A stretch of 8,123 nt of DNA from Deltaproteobacteria bacterium (GCA_018400255.1 JAGYMO010000061.1:1-8123); one strand, 5' to 3'; shown: positions 1 to 6,836, counted from the stretch's first letter. Numbers and translations: made by a program. The notes: generated from the sequence alone by a model not told the origin.

Positions 1-21
1 TCTGTGCCTTTGACCCTCAAG

Positions 22-40
22 CTATCCCTTTTAGGGATAG
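22..40. promoter_or_regulatory. Perfect inverted repeat, candidate operator
   Basis: CTATCCCT and AGGGATAG are exact reverse complements separated by TTT. There is no T-run after it on either strand, which argues against a rho-independent terminator. It ends 3 nt before TTGACT (44-49), a position suited to a regulator-binding site. Which regulator would bind is unknown, and a short hairpin closing an upstream transcript remains possible. Confidence 0.35.
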
Positions 41-43
41 TAG

Positions 44-70
44 TTGACTTATGTAAGGTAAGGTTTAACT
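44..70 (+). promoter_or_regulatory. Possible sigma-70 promoter for the aminotransferase operon
   Basis: A TTGACT (-35 like, 44-49) is followed after 15 bp by TTAACT (65-70), a poor -10 box. The -35 matches consensus at five of six positions, but spacing and -10 are weak. An alternative -10 is TATATT at 105-110, which has no good -35 partner. Treat this as a candidate only. Confidence 0.22.
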
Positions 71-119
71 TCATGGTTGCAGGCAATCAGCCGTTGCTGA
101 ATATTATATTTTAACCAGT

Positions 120-123
120 GGAG
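120..123 (+). promoter_or_regulatory. Shine-Dalgarno GGAG deciding the start at 133
   Basis: GGAG lies 9 nt before ATG 133. The in-frame GTG at 118 overlaps this motif and has no ribosome-binding site of its own, so ATG 133 is preferred. Confidence 0.6.
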
Positions 124-132
124 AATAAAATT

Positions 133-1467
133 ATGAAAAACATTGACTATCCAAGTTTTGTGACAGAGGTGCCTGGCCCAAAGGCCAGAGAAATTTTAGC
201 AAAGGATAAGAGATACATATCGCCATCCTATACTAGAAGCTATCCACTTGTAATTGATAAGGGCGAGGGTGTTATTGTAACTGATGTTGATGGAAATCGC
301 TTTCTTGATTTTAGCTCAGGGATTGGTGTCTGTAATACTGGGCATAGCCATCCGGCAGTTGTTGCGTCAATAATAGAACAGGCAAAGAAATTTTTACATA
401 TGTCTGGTACTGATTTTTATTACGGAGCGCAATCTAACCTTGCAGAAAAAATTTGTGAAATATCTGATATGGCGGATGATTTAATGGTATACTATGGGAA
501 CTCTGGAGCTGAGGCCATCGAGGCCGCATTAAAGCTTGTTAGGTATCACACCAAACGTTCCCTTGTTTTATCTTTTTTTGGTGCGTTTCATGGGCGTACA
601 ATGGGAGCGCTATCTTTATCCGGCAGCAAGATGATCCATGAAAAGGGTTTTGCACCGCTTGTTCCAGGTGTTACACACGTCCCTTACGGCTATTGTTACA
701 GATGTCCATACAACCTTAAATACCCGGATTGTAATATTTATTGTGTGGATTGGATCAAAGAGGATCTTTTTAAAAGGGTAATACCAGCAGAGGAGGTAGC
801 AGCAATATTTGTTGAGCCTATCCAGGGAGAGGGAGGATATGTTGCGCCTCCGAAAGAATTTCATCAAAAATTGTATGAACTCTGCAGGGAATTTGGAATA
901 TTATATGTTGCAGATGAGATCCAGTCGGGAATGGGGCGAACAGGAAAAATGTTTGCCTTTCAGCATTATGGCATTGAACCTGATGTATTTACCTTGGCAA
1001 AGGGTATTGCATCCGGCATGCCTTTAGGGGCAATGGTTTCCAAGCACGAGATAATGAGTTGGAGTCCGGGATCCCACGCGAGCACATTTGGTGGAAACCC
1101 GGTAAGCTGCCAGGCGGCACTTGCCACAATTGAACTATTACAGAATGGGCTGGTAAATAATGCGGCGGAGATGGGTGAATATCTTATCGCCCAATTGAGG
1201 AAGCTTCAGGAAGAGCATGAGCTTATAGGTGATGTGCGAGGTAAGGGTTTAATGGTTGCCATTGAGCTGGTTACAGACAGGGAAAAGAAGACAAAGGCCG
1301 TGGATGAGCGTAATGAGGTAATCGAAAGGGCCTTTCAAAAAGGTCTACTGTTGTTAGGTTGTGGCGAAAACTCTGTCCGGCTTATTCCACCATTGGTAGT
1401 TTGCCGGGAGGAATTAGACAAGGGACTGTCAATCTTGGACGAGGTCTTAAAAGAGTTGAGAAAGTAG
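133..1467 (+). CDS. Class III PLP-dependent aminotransferase (GABA/ornithine aminotransferase type or related racemase)
   Basis: This is a 444-residue cytoplasmic PLP enzyme of fold type I, subgroup III (4-aminobutyrate, ornithine and acetylornithine aminotransferases). Residue numbers are from ATG 133. Visible landmarks are NSGAEA at 123-128 (cofactor phosphate loop), aromatic-His F152-H153, E228 in EPIQGEGG, D261 in DEIQSG (PLP pyridine nitrogen), the Schiff-base lysine K290 in LAKGIASG, T318 in TFGGNP, and DVRGKGL at 367-373. The catalytic set is complete, and length is normal. An insert at 188-204 carries four cysteines (CxxC-x8-C-x3-C). The N-terminal PGPKARE at 14-20 recalls archaeal Thermococcales members, some of which are known as amino-acid racemases or omega-aminotransferases. 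It is the first gene of a two-gene unit with the DcyD-like enzyme, 23 nt downstream. Family is certain. Substrate, and transaminase versus racemase activity, cannot be read from sequence alone. Confidence 0.93.
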   Translation: MKNIDYPSFVTEVPGPKAREILAKDKRYISPSYTRSYPLVIDKGEGVIVTDVDGNRFLDFSSGIGVCNTGHSHPAVVASIIEQAKKFLHMSGTDFYYGAQSNLAEKICEISDMADDLMVYYGNSGAEAIEAALKLVRYHTKRSLVLSFFGAFHGRTMGALSLSGSKMIHEKGFAPLVPGVTHVPYGYCYRCPYNLKYPDCNIYCVDWIKEDLFKRVIPAEEVAAIFVEPIQGEGGYVAPPKEFHQKLYELCREFGILYVADEIQSGMGRTGKMFAFQHYGIEPDVFTLAKGIASGMPLGAMVSKHEIMSWSPGSHASTFGGNPVSCQAALATIELLQNGLVNNAAEMGEYLIAQLRKLQEEHELIGDVRGKGLMVAIELVTDREKKTKAVDERNEVIERAFQKGLLLLGCGENSVRLIPPLVVCREELDKGLSILDEVLKELRK

Positions 1468-1476
1468 CTTTTCATT

Positions 1477-1482
1477 GGAGGG
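1477..1482 (+). promoter_or_regulatory. Shine-Dalgarno GGAGGG deciding the start at 1491
   Basis: GGAGGG lies 8 nt before ATG 1491. The frame is open back to ATG 1359, but that would overlap the aminotransferase by over 100 nt and add 44 residues that do not resemble the family. Confidence 0.8.
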
Positions 1483-1490
1483 ATTACGCA

Positions 1491-2510
1491 ATGAGCGAAA
1501 AGATTGAATATCCGCCTCGAGTAAAGTTAGCTAACACCCCCACGCCTTTGGATATGCTGGGGCGAATGAGTGACAAATTAGGTGTTGAATTATACGTAAA
1601 ACGTGATGATTTAACCGGTGTAGAACTATCAGGTAACAAGGTGCGTAAATTAGAATTTGCCTTTGCAGAGGCGATAAACAATGGCGCTGACACGGTTCTC
1701 ACCTGCGGTGGTGTACAATCAAATCATGCCCGAGCAACAGCAATTGCCGCTGTAAAACTAGGGTTGAACTCCCGCCTGATCCTTAGGGTTTCTGATCCCT
1801 CGAATCCTCCGTCTTATGAAGGCAACAGCCTGCTTGATAAACTGGCTGGCGCGGATATTGTATGGGTTACACCGGATGAATATGAAAATAGAGGTGAAAT
1901 TTTTGAGAGAGAGGCTGATTTGCTGAGAAAAATAGGCCAGAAGCCCTATATTATACCCGAGGGGGCTTCAAATTCAATTGGGGCCTGGGGTTACATACGT
2001 GCAGTAGAGGAATTAGCGCGGGACCTGGACGACCTTTCTGGTGGAAGAGATAAACCTACTACTATCATTAATGCTGCCGGTTCAGGAGGCACCAGCGCTG
2101 GTTTGATACTCGGAGTTTTACTTTTCGGACTCAATGTGAACGTTGTGAGTGTAAATGTATGTAACGACAAGGACTACTTTGTACGTGTTATAGGTGATAT
2201 TTGTGAGAAGACAATAGCAAACTATAGTTTAGGTATACCCTTTTTGAGGGATAGAGACATAAACATAATAGATGGCTACGTTGGCAAAGGCTATGCTATC
2301 TCACGTCCGGAGGAACTAAATTTGATTCGTGATGTGGCCCGTACAGAAGGTATTGTTCTTGACCCCGTTTACACAGGCAAGGCATTTTTTGGCATGCTCA
2401 AGGAGCTTGAGAGAAAACCCCGCATTTTTGGTGATAGAATTATTTTCATTCATACAGGCGGAATATTCGGACTATTTCCGAAGGCGGGAGAGATGTCAGC
2501 TCTTTTGTAA
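1491..2510 (+). CDS. D-cysteine desulfhydrase / ACC deaminase family PLP enzyme, probably D-cysteine desulfhydrase type
   Basis: This is a 339-residue fold-type II PLP enzyme (tryptophan synthase beta superfamily), with the usual family length of about 330-340. Landmarks are SGNKVRKLE at 48-56 with the Schiff-base lysine K50, GGVQSNH at 73-79 with S77 (the active-site Ser of the family), the phosphate-binding loop AGSGGTSAG at 196-204, DPVYTGK at 291-297, and HTGGIFG at 321-327. ACC deaminases carry Glu and Leu at the two positions known to separate them from D-cysteine desulfhydrases. Here these align with T295 and T322, the desulfhydrase pattern. Known activity of that type is D-cysteine to pyruvate, ammonia and sulfide, and some relatives accept other D-amino acids or beta-chloro-D-alanine. 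It is co-directional with the aminotransferase 23 nt upstream and probably co-transcribed. The true substrate in this cluster is open. Confidence 0.9.
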   Translation: MSEKIEYPPRVKLANTPTPLDMLGRMSDKLGVELYVKRDDLTGVELSGNKVRKLEFAFAEAINNGADTVLTCGGVQSNHARATAIAAVKLGLNSRLILRVSDPSNPPSYEGNSLLDKLAGADIVWVTPDEYENRGEIFEREADLLRKIGQKPYIIPEGASNSIGAWGYIRAVEELARDLDDLSGGRDKPTTIINAAGSGGTSAGLILGVLLFGLNVNVVSVNVCNDKDYFVRVIGDICEKTIANYSLGIPFLRDRDINIIDGYVGKGYAISRPEELNLIRDVARTEGIVLDPVYTGKAFFGMLKELERKPRIFGDRIIFIHTGGIFGLFPKAGEMSALL

Positions 2511-2562
2511 GTTTATTCCCATAAATTTCGAAATGTTATAGCAGTTGAGAGTAGGAAAGTAA
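2511..2562. other. Convergent intergenic region
   Basis: These 52 nt separate two tail-to-tail units. They contain the short palindrome ATTTCGAAAT (2525-2534) but no GC-rich stem with a T-run. I see no convincing terminator for either strand, so transcripts may end by Rho or read into each other. Confidence 0.4.
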
Positions 2563-3291
2563 TCAGTGAGTTAGGATTTTACTTATAAATAGAGCGGCTC
2601 TTTCGGTCTGTGGATTATCAAAAAACTGGTCAGGCTTTTCTGTCTCGATAATTTCTCCCTCATCCATAAAGATAACCCTATGAGCTACTTGGCGGGCAAA
2701 ACCCATTTCATGGGTGACTACACACATGGTCATGCCTTCATCAACTAATTTAATCATGACATCCAGAACCTCGCCAATCATTTCTGGATCAAGAGCGCTG
2801 GTTGGTTCATCAAAGAGGAGGATTTTTGGGGACATGGCCAAACCACGAGCAATTGCGACACGTTGTTGCTGGCCACCAGAAAGCTGGTCCGGATAAGAGC
2901 TTGCCTTATCGCCTAGACCCACGCGAACAAGTTTTTCCATGCCTATTTCTTTGGCCTCCTTCTTTTTTATTTTACGGACATGTATTGGTGCCAGGGTTAC
3001 ATTTTCCAATGCGGTCATATGGGGATAAAGATGAAACTGCTGGAATACGAATCCTATCTCAGCCCTTAATTTCGTAAGATTTATTGAATAGTTATGAAGG
3101 GGCATACCATCTACATGTAGCTCACCATCTTGAAATTTTTCCAGTCGGTTTATGCACCTGATCAGGGTAGATTTGCCTGAGCCACTGGGACCACATATGA
3201 CGACTACCTCGCCGGGCTTAACATGCACATTGATGTTTTGTAAAACATGAAGGCTGCCAAACCATTTATTCACGTCTTTAAATTTTATCAT
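2563..3291 (-). CDS. Polar amino-acid ABC transporter, ATP-binding protein (GlnQ/HisP type)
   Basis: This 242-residue ATPase of the PAAT importer family powers uptake at the cytoplasmic face of the two permeases. All nucleotide-binding motifs are intact: Walker A GPSGSGKST at 34-42, Q-loop Q84 in FVFQQFHLYPHMT, signature LSGGQQQR at 137-144, Walker B ILLFDEPTSALDP at 157-169 with catalytic E162, and H-loop H194. The length is typical, and there is no C-terminal regulatory domain of the MetN or PotA kind. It is the last gene of the - strand unit, 54 nt after the second permease, with its own AGGA Shine-Dalgarno 6 nt before the ATG. Family assignment is very secure. Ligand specificity is set by the binding protein, not this subunit. 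Confidence 0.97.
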   Translation of the reverse strand: MIKFKDVNKWFGSLHVLQNINVHVKPGEVVVICGPSGSGKSTLIRCINRLEKFQDGELHVDGMPLHNYSINLTKLRAEIGFVFQQFHLYPHMTALENVTLAPIHVRKIKKKEAKEIGMEKLVRVGLGDKASSYPDQLSGGQQQRVAIARGLAMSPKILLFDEPTSALDPEMIGEVLDVMIKLVDEGMTMCVVTHEMGFARQVAHRVIFMDEGEIIETEKPDQFFDNPQTERAALFISKILTH

Positions 3292-3345
3292 ACTATTTCC
3301 TGTATTATAATTTTACTACTATGCCTAAAAACCCTCTGTACAATC

Positions 3346-4014
3346 CTATAAACTGATTTGGCCTACAGACAGCTTCTTTTCCAGGCCGTTTGACAGGCGA
3401 ATGAGCGGATAGGATATAACAAAATAGAGTATTCCTACAAGAGAGAAGACCATAAGTCCTTCAGGGATGCGAACCACGGTAAGCCATCCTACCCGTGTTA
3501 ATTCTACAACACCTATTACAGAAACAACCGAAGAATCCTTTATTAGCAATACATATTGACCTACCAATGGCGGCAAAATCGTCCGCAGAGCCTGGGGTAT
3601 AATGACGAGTCTTAACTGTTTAACAATACTTAATCCGCTGCTTGCGCTTGCTTCCCACTGCCCTTTTGGCACTGCCTTGATCCCACCCGCTACAATTTCA
3701 CAGATAAATGCCGTACCCAGTATTGTCAGCGCCAGAACAGCCGCTGAAATTGCATTCAGTTGGATCCCCCATTCAGGGAAGATAAAGAAAACAATAAATA
3801 TTTGAACGACAAAAGGCGTGCCCCTTATAACAGAAACAAAAATGCCTATAGGCCAGTTAAAAAGCCTAATTTTCTGTGACCGGAGTACACCCATGATAAA
3901 GCCAAAGATTGTTCCGAATATTAAGCCAAGACAGGAAACTATTACGGTCATCCACAAACCTTTAAGAAAGAAGGGAAATATTTCGATTAGCCGTTGAAAA
4001 TAATAAGCTATCAT
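3346..4014 (-). CDS. Polar amino-acid ABC transporter permease (HisM/GlnP type), second of pair
   Basis: This 222-residue inner-membrane protein has several hydrophobic segments (about 20-43, 55-80, 88-110, 145-170 and 185-205). Family marks are the stretch around RGTPFVVQ at 64-71 and the cytoplasmic EAA loop, beginning EASASSGLS at 121-129 and ending near P140, which docks on the ATPase. KDSSVVSVI at 159-167 and ELTR at 171-174 are also typical of amino-acid permeases. It starts 4 nt after the stop of the preceding permease gene and has no strong Shine-Dalgarno of its own, so translation is probably coupled. It presumably forms a heterodimer with that protein as the translocation channel. 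Confidence 0.95.
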   Translation of the reverse strand: MIAYYFQRLIEIFPFFLKGLWMTVIVSCLGLIFGTIFGFIMGVLRSQKIRLFNWPIGIFVSVIRGTPFVVQIFIVFFIFPEWGIQLNAISAAVLALTILGTAFICEIVAGGIKAVPKGQWEASASSGLSIVKQLRLVIIPQALRTILPPLVGQYVLLIKDSSVVSVIGVVELTRVGWLTVVRIPEGLMVFSLVGILYFVISYPLIRLSNGLEKKLSVGQISL

Positions 4015-4018
4015 GATT

Positions 4019-4687
4019 TTAGTATGTCTCTTTAAATATTAATCTTTTCTGAGACCAATCGGCCAGGTATTTGAGGCAGAAGTATATACATAGATAAAGA
4101 AAGGCCACAGTAAAAAATGCCTCGGTAGGCATGAATCTTTCCGAGGTGAGTACCTGACCACAGCGTGTTAGTTCCATAACTGAGATAAGCGATAACAGCG
4201 CGGAGTCTTTAACCAAAACTATTGCTTGACCTAATAAGGGTGGGACAGTTACCCCTATTGCCTGCGGAAGTATGATAAAGCGCATTCGTTGAAAATAGTT
4301 TAGGCCTGAGGACATGCCTGCCTCGATCTGGCCATTGGGAACAGATGTAATGCCTGCCCTGACTATTTCAGCAATGTAGGCACCACTGTTAAGCATCAGG
4401 GCCAAAATTCCAGTTTGAATTTCCGGTATACGGATTCCGAGCGTGGGCAGCCCAAAGTAGAAAAAGTAAATTTGTACCAGCAATGGGGTTGATCTAATGG
4501 ATTCAATGTAGATTATTGAAATACCCCGCAAAAATTTCCAGCGGGACAGACGGCCGCCGCAAGCTATTACACCGACGATTAATGCTAAAAAAATGGAGAG
4601 AATTGATATTAGAAAGGTATTTCGGAGGCCTTCCAGGAACAATGGCATATATTCCCAGATAATTCTGAAGTTGAAGCCTTCAAGCAT
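4019..4687 (-). CDS. Polar amino-acid ABC transporter permease (HisQ/GlnP type), first of pair
   Basis: This 222-residue integral membrane protein is a paralog of the permease that follows it. It shows the family hallmark ESIRSTPLLVQIYFF at 62-76, hydrophobic segments at about 22-43, 55-80, 90-112, 143-170 and 190-208, and the EAA loop, beginning EAGMSSGLN at 122-130 and ending near P141. VKDSALLSLISV at 159-170 and MELTR at 171-175 match the other subunit. Two separate permease genes in tandem fit a HisQM-like heterodimer rather than a GlnP-type homodimer. It is separated from the binding-protein gene by 84 nt holding a strong hairpin, which may lower its expression relative to that gene. 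Confidence 0.95.
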   Translation of the reverse strand: MLEGFNFRIIWEYMPLFLEGLRNTFLISILSIFLALIVGVIACGGRLSRWKFLRGISIIYIESIRSTPLLVQIYFFYFGLPTLGIRIPEIQTGILALMLNSGAYIAEIVRAGITSVPNGQIEAGMSSGLNYFQRMRFIILPQAIGVTVPPLLGQAIVLVKDSALLSLISVMELTRCGQVLTSERFMPTEAFFTVAFLYLCIYFCLKYLADWSQKRLIFKETY

Positions 4688-4714
4688 TGTAAAGTTATTC
4701 CCATTTGGTGTGGA

Positions 4715-4749
4715 GATAAAACGAAGGGTAATGAGCCCTTCGTTTTATC
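4715..4749 (-). terminator. Perfect 14-bp hairpin between binding-protein and permease genes
   Basis: GATAAAACGAAGGG (4715-4728) and CCCTTCGTTTTATC (4736-4749) are exact reverse complements around a 7-nt loop. On the - strand the 3' arm carries the T-rich TTTTATC after a GC-richer core, so it may act as a partial intrinsic terminator. No separate U-run follows. It lies after the binding-protein stop and before the permease start. In comparable transport operons an intercistronic hairpin lets the abundant binding protein be made in excess, by partial termination or by protecting the upstream mRNA from 3' exonucleases. The structure is certain and the role is inferred. Confidence 0.7.
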
Positions 4750-4771
4750 AGGTTTTTAATATAGAAATATT

Positions 4772-5575
4772 TTAGTGATCCTTTTTCCAGTCAGTGGACT
4801 CCATCCAATAGCTTATATTTTTTTTATATGTACCATCGGATCTTATGGTTTTAAAGTATAAATTAATCCATTGCCAGAGGTTGACAGATTCGTGGAGGAC
4901 GGCAAATGCTAATGGATCTTTCCCTACGCCGAGACGCTTTTCAAACAAGCGTATTGAGTTAGGTGGGAAATCAGGCAGGACAGTTAGAACGGCAAGGTCA
5001 TCGTTTACACCGGCGTCTACATGGCCAGCCAAAAGCGCCTGGACTATCATACGACCGCCGCCCTTATATGATTTAATCTTGGCATTGGGAAGATATTCTT
5101 TCGCAATTGTTTCTCCAGTGGACCCTAACAGTACGCCCACTGTAACATCAGGCTTATTGACATCTTCCTGGGTCTGGTAGGGAGCGCCTGTTTTTGTAAA
5201 TATGCAAGGCTGAACATAATACCAGGGGTCGCAGAAGGTTATTTTAAGAGCCCGTTTTAGAGTTGGAGTCATATCTGCGGCAAGAACATCTGCCTTGCCC
5301 GATAGCAGGGCCGGGATAAGGCCATCCCAGTCAAAGTCCAAAACCTTCAATTTCACACCCATTCTTTCAGCCATCTCCCTTGTGAATTCAACCATGGAGC
5401 CGGTATGTTCTCCATTTTTATCAACGAAGGCATATGGTGCAGCTCCTGATTGAACAGCCACCCGCAACTCCCCACGTTTTACTATGTCGGTAAGTGCTCC
5501 TCCCATGGCCGTGCTAACCAGCATGGCAGTCAATAAAAGGGCCATTATTAAAACTATTACGTGTTTTGTTTTCAT
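4772..5575 (-). CDS. Periplasmic amino-acid ABC transporter substrate-binding protein (family 3)
   Basis: This 267-residue precursor has a Sec signal peptide: charged start with K2 and K4, hydrophobic core about 6-20, and cleavage probable near residues 23-27. No Cys follows, so it is a soluble periplasmic protein, not a lipoprotein. The SBP_bac_3 core starts at GELRVAV (35-41). R108 in TPTLKR aligns with the Arg that binds the alpha-carboxylate in HisJ/LAO, and D192 in VNDDLA aligns with the Asp that binds the alpha-amino group, so an alpha-amino acid ligand is expected. The acidic residues that hold basic side chains in LAO seem replaced by Q42 and M61. A strong AAAGGAGG (5581-5588) sits 5 nt before the ATG, suggesting high expression. 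The oxidoreductase gene is 57 nt upstream and the permeases are downstream. Confidence 0.93.
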   Translation of the reverse strand: MKTKHVIVLIMALLLTAMLVSTAMGGALTDIVKRGELRVAVQSGAAPYAFVDKNGEHTGSMVEFTREMAERMGVKLKVLDFDWDGLIPALLSGKADVLAADMTPTLKRALKITFCDPWYYVQPCIFTKTGAPYQTQEDVNKPDVTVGVLLGSTGETIAKEYLPNAKIKSYKGGGRMIVQALLAGHVDAGVNDDLAVLTVLPDFPPNSIRLFEKRLGVGKDPLAFAVLHESVNLWQWINLYFKTIRSDGTYKKNISYWMESTDWKKDH

Positions 5576-5580
5576 AGCAT

Positions 5581-5588
5581 CCTCCTTT
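5581..5588 (-). promoter_or_regulatory. Strong Shine-Dalgarno of the binding-protein gene
   Basis: On the - strand this reads AAAGGAGG, 5 nt before ATG 5575. It is the strongest ribosome-binding site in the - strand unit, consistent with binding protein being needed in excess over the membrane subunits. Confidence 0.75.
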
Positions 5589-5632
5589 GTATTTAAACGG
5601 TTTTTGAAAAGAATAGATGAGACATGCCTTGA

Positions 5633-6805
5633 TTAATGTAAAAATTCCTCTTTTTCATTTATAACTATCCCTCGCTCGCTTAACTTTTCCATGAAAGGCT
5701 TCCAGGGGACATGCAAAGCGGGGGTAAGAATTCCTGTGGCGGTAATTTCTTTATTGTTTATCATTTGGGCGACTATACTGGCAGGGTAGCCAACTCCCTT
5801 GCTCATTGCCATCAAACCCGTGTCAAGGCTTCGCTCTATCAACATAGTACTGGTCAGGCGTACTTGCTTTCCACCTGAAATGCCCTCAAAAACGTTAATC
5901 ATGGCCACAAGGTCTTTTTCGTTATCCTTATATTGAAGTCTTGGACCCAAGAATTTATCTAAGAATTGATAGGGTGTTACGGCACATGGCAGTCCGTTAA
6001 CAGGCTCTGTGTCTAAAAAACTCAATTTTTTTAATGGGCCCCAGATTGCACTCCACCCCGGCCAACGCAAAGAATATCGTCCCGTTTCCTGTATTTTTTC
6101 ACTAATGCCGAGCAAATCCGTAAAGTAAATTGCATCACCATTGGGAATGGCCTCGAGTAGGCCTAAGGCGGGAAAATCCATTGTGTTTATGTAGTCAGGC
6201 TTGTGTTGATCATCTGCGGGGATACTAACTTTAATGCCATTTTTTATGGCCGTTGCGTCTCGTTTGGTTGAGCTTAGCACCCCTTCCCAGGTCCAGGAAA
6301 TTTTGTAGTTCAGAGGGTTATCGCATGCAGATTTCTCAGGAAAACCACCACAATAAGAATTAAGTAAATGAATTTCATCAAATTTATGAATCGCCTTATT
6401 ATAGATGACTAGGTCTATGCCAGGGTCGAGGCCGCATTCACACATAATTGCTATCCCTGCGTCTTTTGCCTTTTTTTCATATCTTGACATATCGTATGTG
6501 TAATTTGTGTTTACCACACTTGTCCGTGTTTCAATAGCTGCCTCGCATACAAGCTCTTTAAAGCCTCTTGGTAGAAGATCAATAGCAATGTCTGCCTCTA
6601 TGAAAAGCCCCTTTAATTTTTCGAAGTCGTTTACATCTATTGTTGCTTCTCTTAACTTTTTTTCATCAGCAAATCTTTTTAAATCAGCGATAGTGTCGGG
6701 TCTAGAGTCAGCACACACTATTTCACTGACATCACTGCTTAATGATAGATCATAAATGGCTGCTTTTGCCTGTAGACCACCGGCTCCTAAAACTAATACC
6801 TTCAT
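5633..6805 (-). CDS. Saccharopine dehydrogenase-family oxidoreductase, lysine 6-dehydrogenase-like
   Basis: This 390-residue cytoplasmic NAD(P)-dependent amino-acid dehydrogenase belongs to the saccharopine dehydrogenase / Lys9 family. It has an N-terminal Rossmann fold with GAGGLQ at 7-12. D33 at the end of the second strand (VCADSRPD) favours NAD over NADP. The family marks GLDPGI at 125-130, YCGGFP at 151-156 and the SWTWEGVL region (170-177) are present. The C-terminal part about 335-383 (GVGYPASIVAQMI, then VPWKPFME and RGIVI) resembles lysine 6-dehydrogenase of Geobacillus, which makes allysine and cyclises it. Saccharopine reductases have the same fold, so substrate is uncertain. ATG 6805 is preferred over the in-frame TTG 6811 because AAGGGA sits 6 nt before it. 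It is first in the transporter operon, which suggests it acts on the imported amino acid or a product of it. Confidence 0.87.
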   Translation of the reverse strand: MKVLVLGAGGLQAKAAIYDLSLSSDVSEIVCADSRPDTIADLKRFADEKKLREATIDVNDFEKLKGLFIEADIAIDLLPRGFKELVCEAAIETRTSVVNTNYTYDMSRYEKKAKDAGIAIMCECGLDPGIDLVIYNKAIHKFDEIHLLNSYCGGFPEKSACDNPLNYKISWTWEGVLSSTKRDATAIKNGIKVSIPADDQHKPDYINTMDFPALGLLEAIPNGDAIYFTDLLGISEKIQETGRYSLRWPGWSAIWGPLKKLSFLDTEPVNGLPCAVTPYQFLDKFLGPRLQYKDNEKDLVAMINVFEGISGGKQVRLTSTMLIERSLDTGLMAMSKGVGYPASIVAQMINNKEITATGILTPALHVPWKPFMEKLSERGIVINEKEEFLH

Positions 6806-6811
6806 TGCCAA

Positions 6812-6817
6812 TCCCTT
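6812..6817 (-). promoter_or_regulatory. Shine-Dalgarno AAGGGA deciding the start at 6805
   Basis: On the - strand AAGGGA lies directly next to TTG 6811, which is too close for that codon, but 6 nt before ATG 6805, which is a normal distance. Confidence 0.6.
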
Positions 6818-6836
6818 TTTATAATTATGGATTAAA

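Larger units (their letters stand above)
1..132 (+). other. Upstream region of the aminotransferase operon
   Basis: I see no convincing coding sequence here. It holds a perfect inverted repeat (22-40), a promoter-like TTGACT (44-49), a direct TAAGG-TAAGG duplication (54-63), a small potential hairpin TCAGC-CGTT-GCTGA (87-100) and an AT-rich TATATT (105-110). It ends in the Shine-Dalgarno sequence that serves the start at 133. The end of any upstream gene lies outside the window. Confidence 0.5.

Noticed and set aside
22..40. Inverted repeat as an intrinsic terminator
   Set aside because: No T-run follows the stem on either strand, so an operator or neutral palindrome is preferred.
118..132. 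Extended GTG start for the aminotransferase
   Set aside because: GTG 118 overlaps the Shine-Dalgarno sequence that serves ATG 133 and has none of its own.
1359..1490. Longer N-terminus for the DcyD-like protein from ATG 1359
   Set aside because: It would overlap the aminotransferase by over 100 nt, and the added residues do not look like the family. GGAGGG is correctly placed for ATG 1491.
2802..3077. 91-codon + strand open frame opposite the ATPase
   Set aside because: It lies fully within the ATPase gene, whose nucleotide-binding motifs are all intact on the other strand.
4845..5180. 111-codon + strand open frame inside the binding-protein gene
   Set aside because: It is antisense to a complete, well-supported gene, and its translation resembles no known protein.
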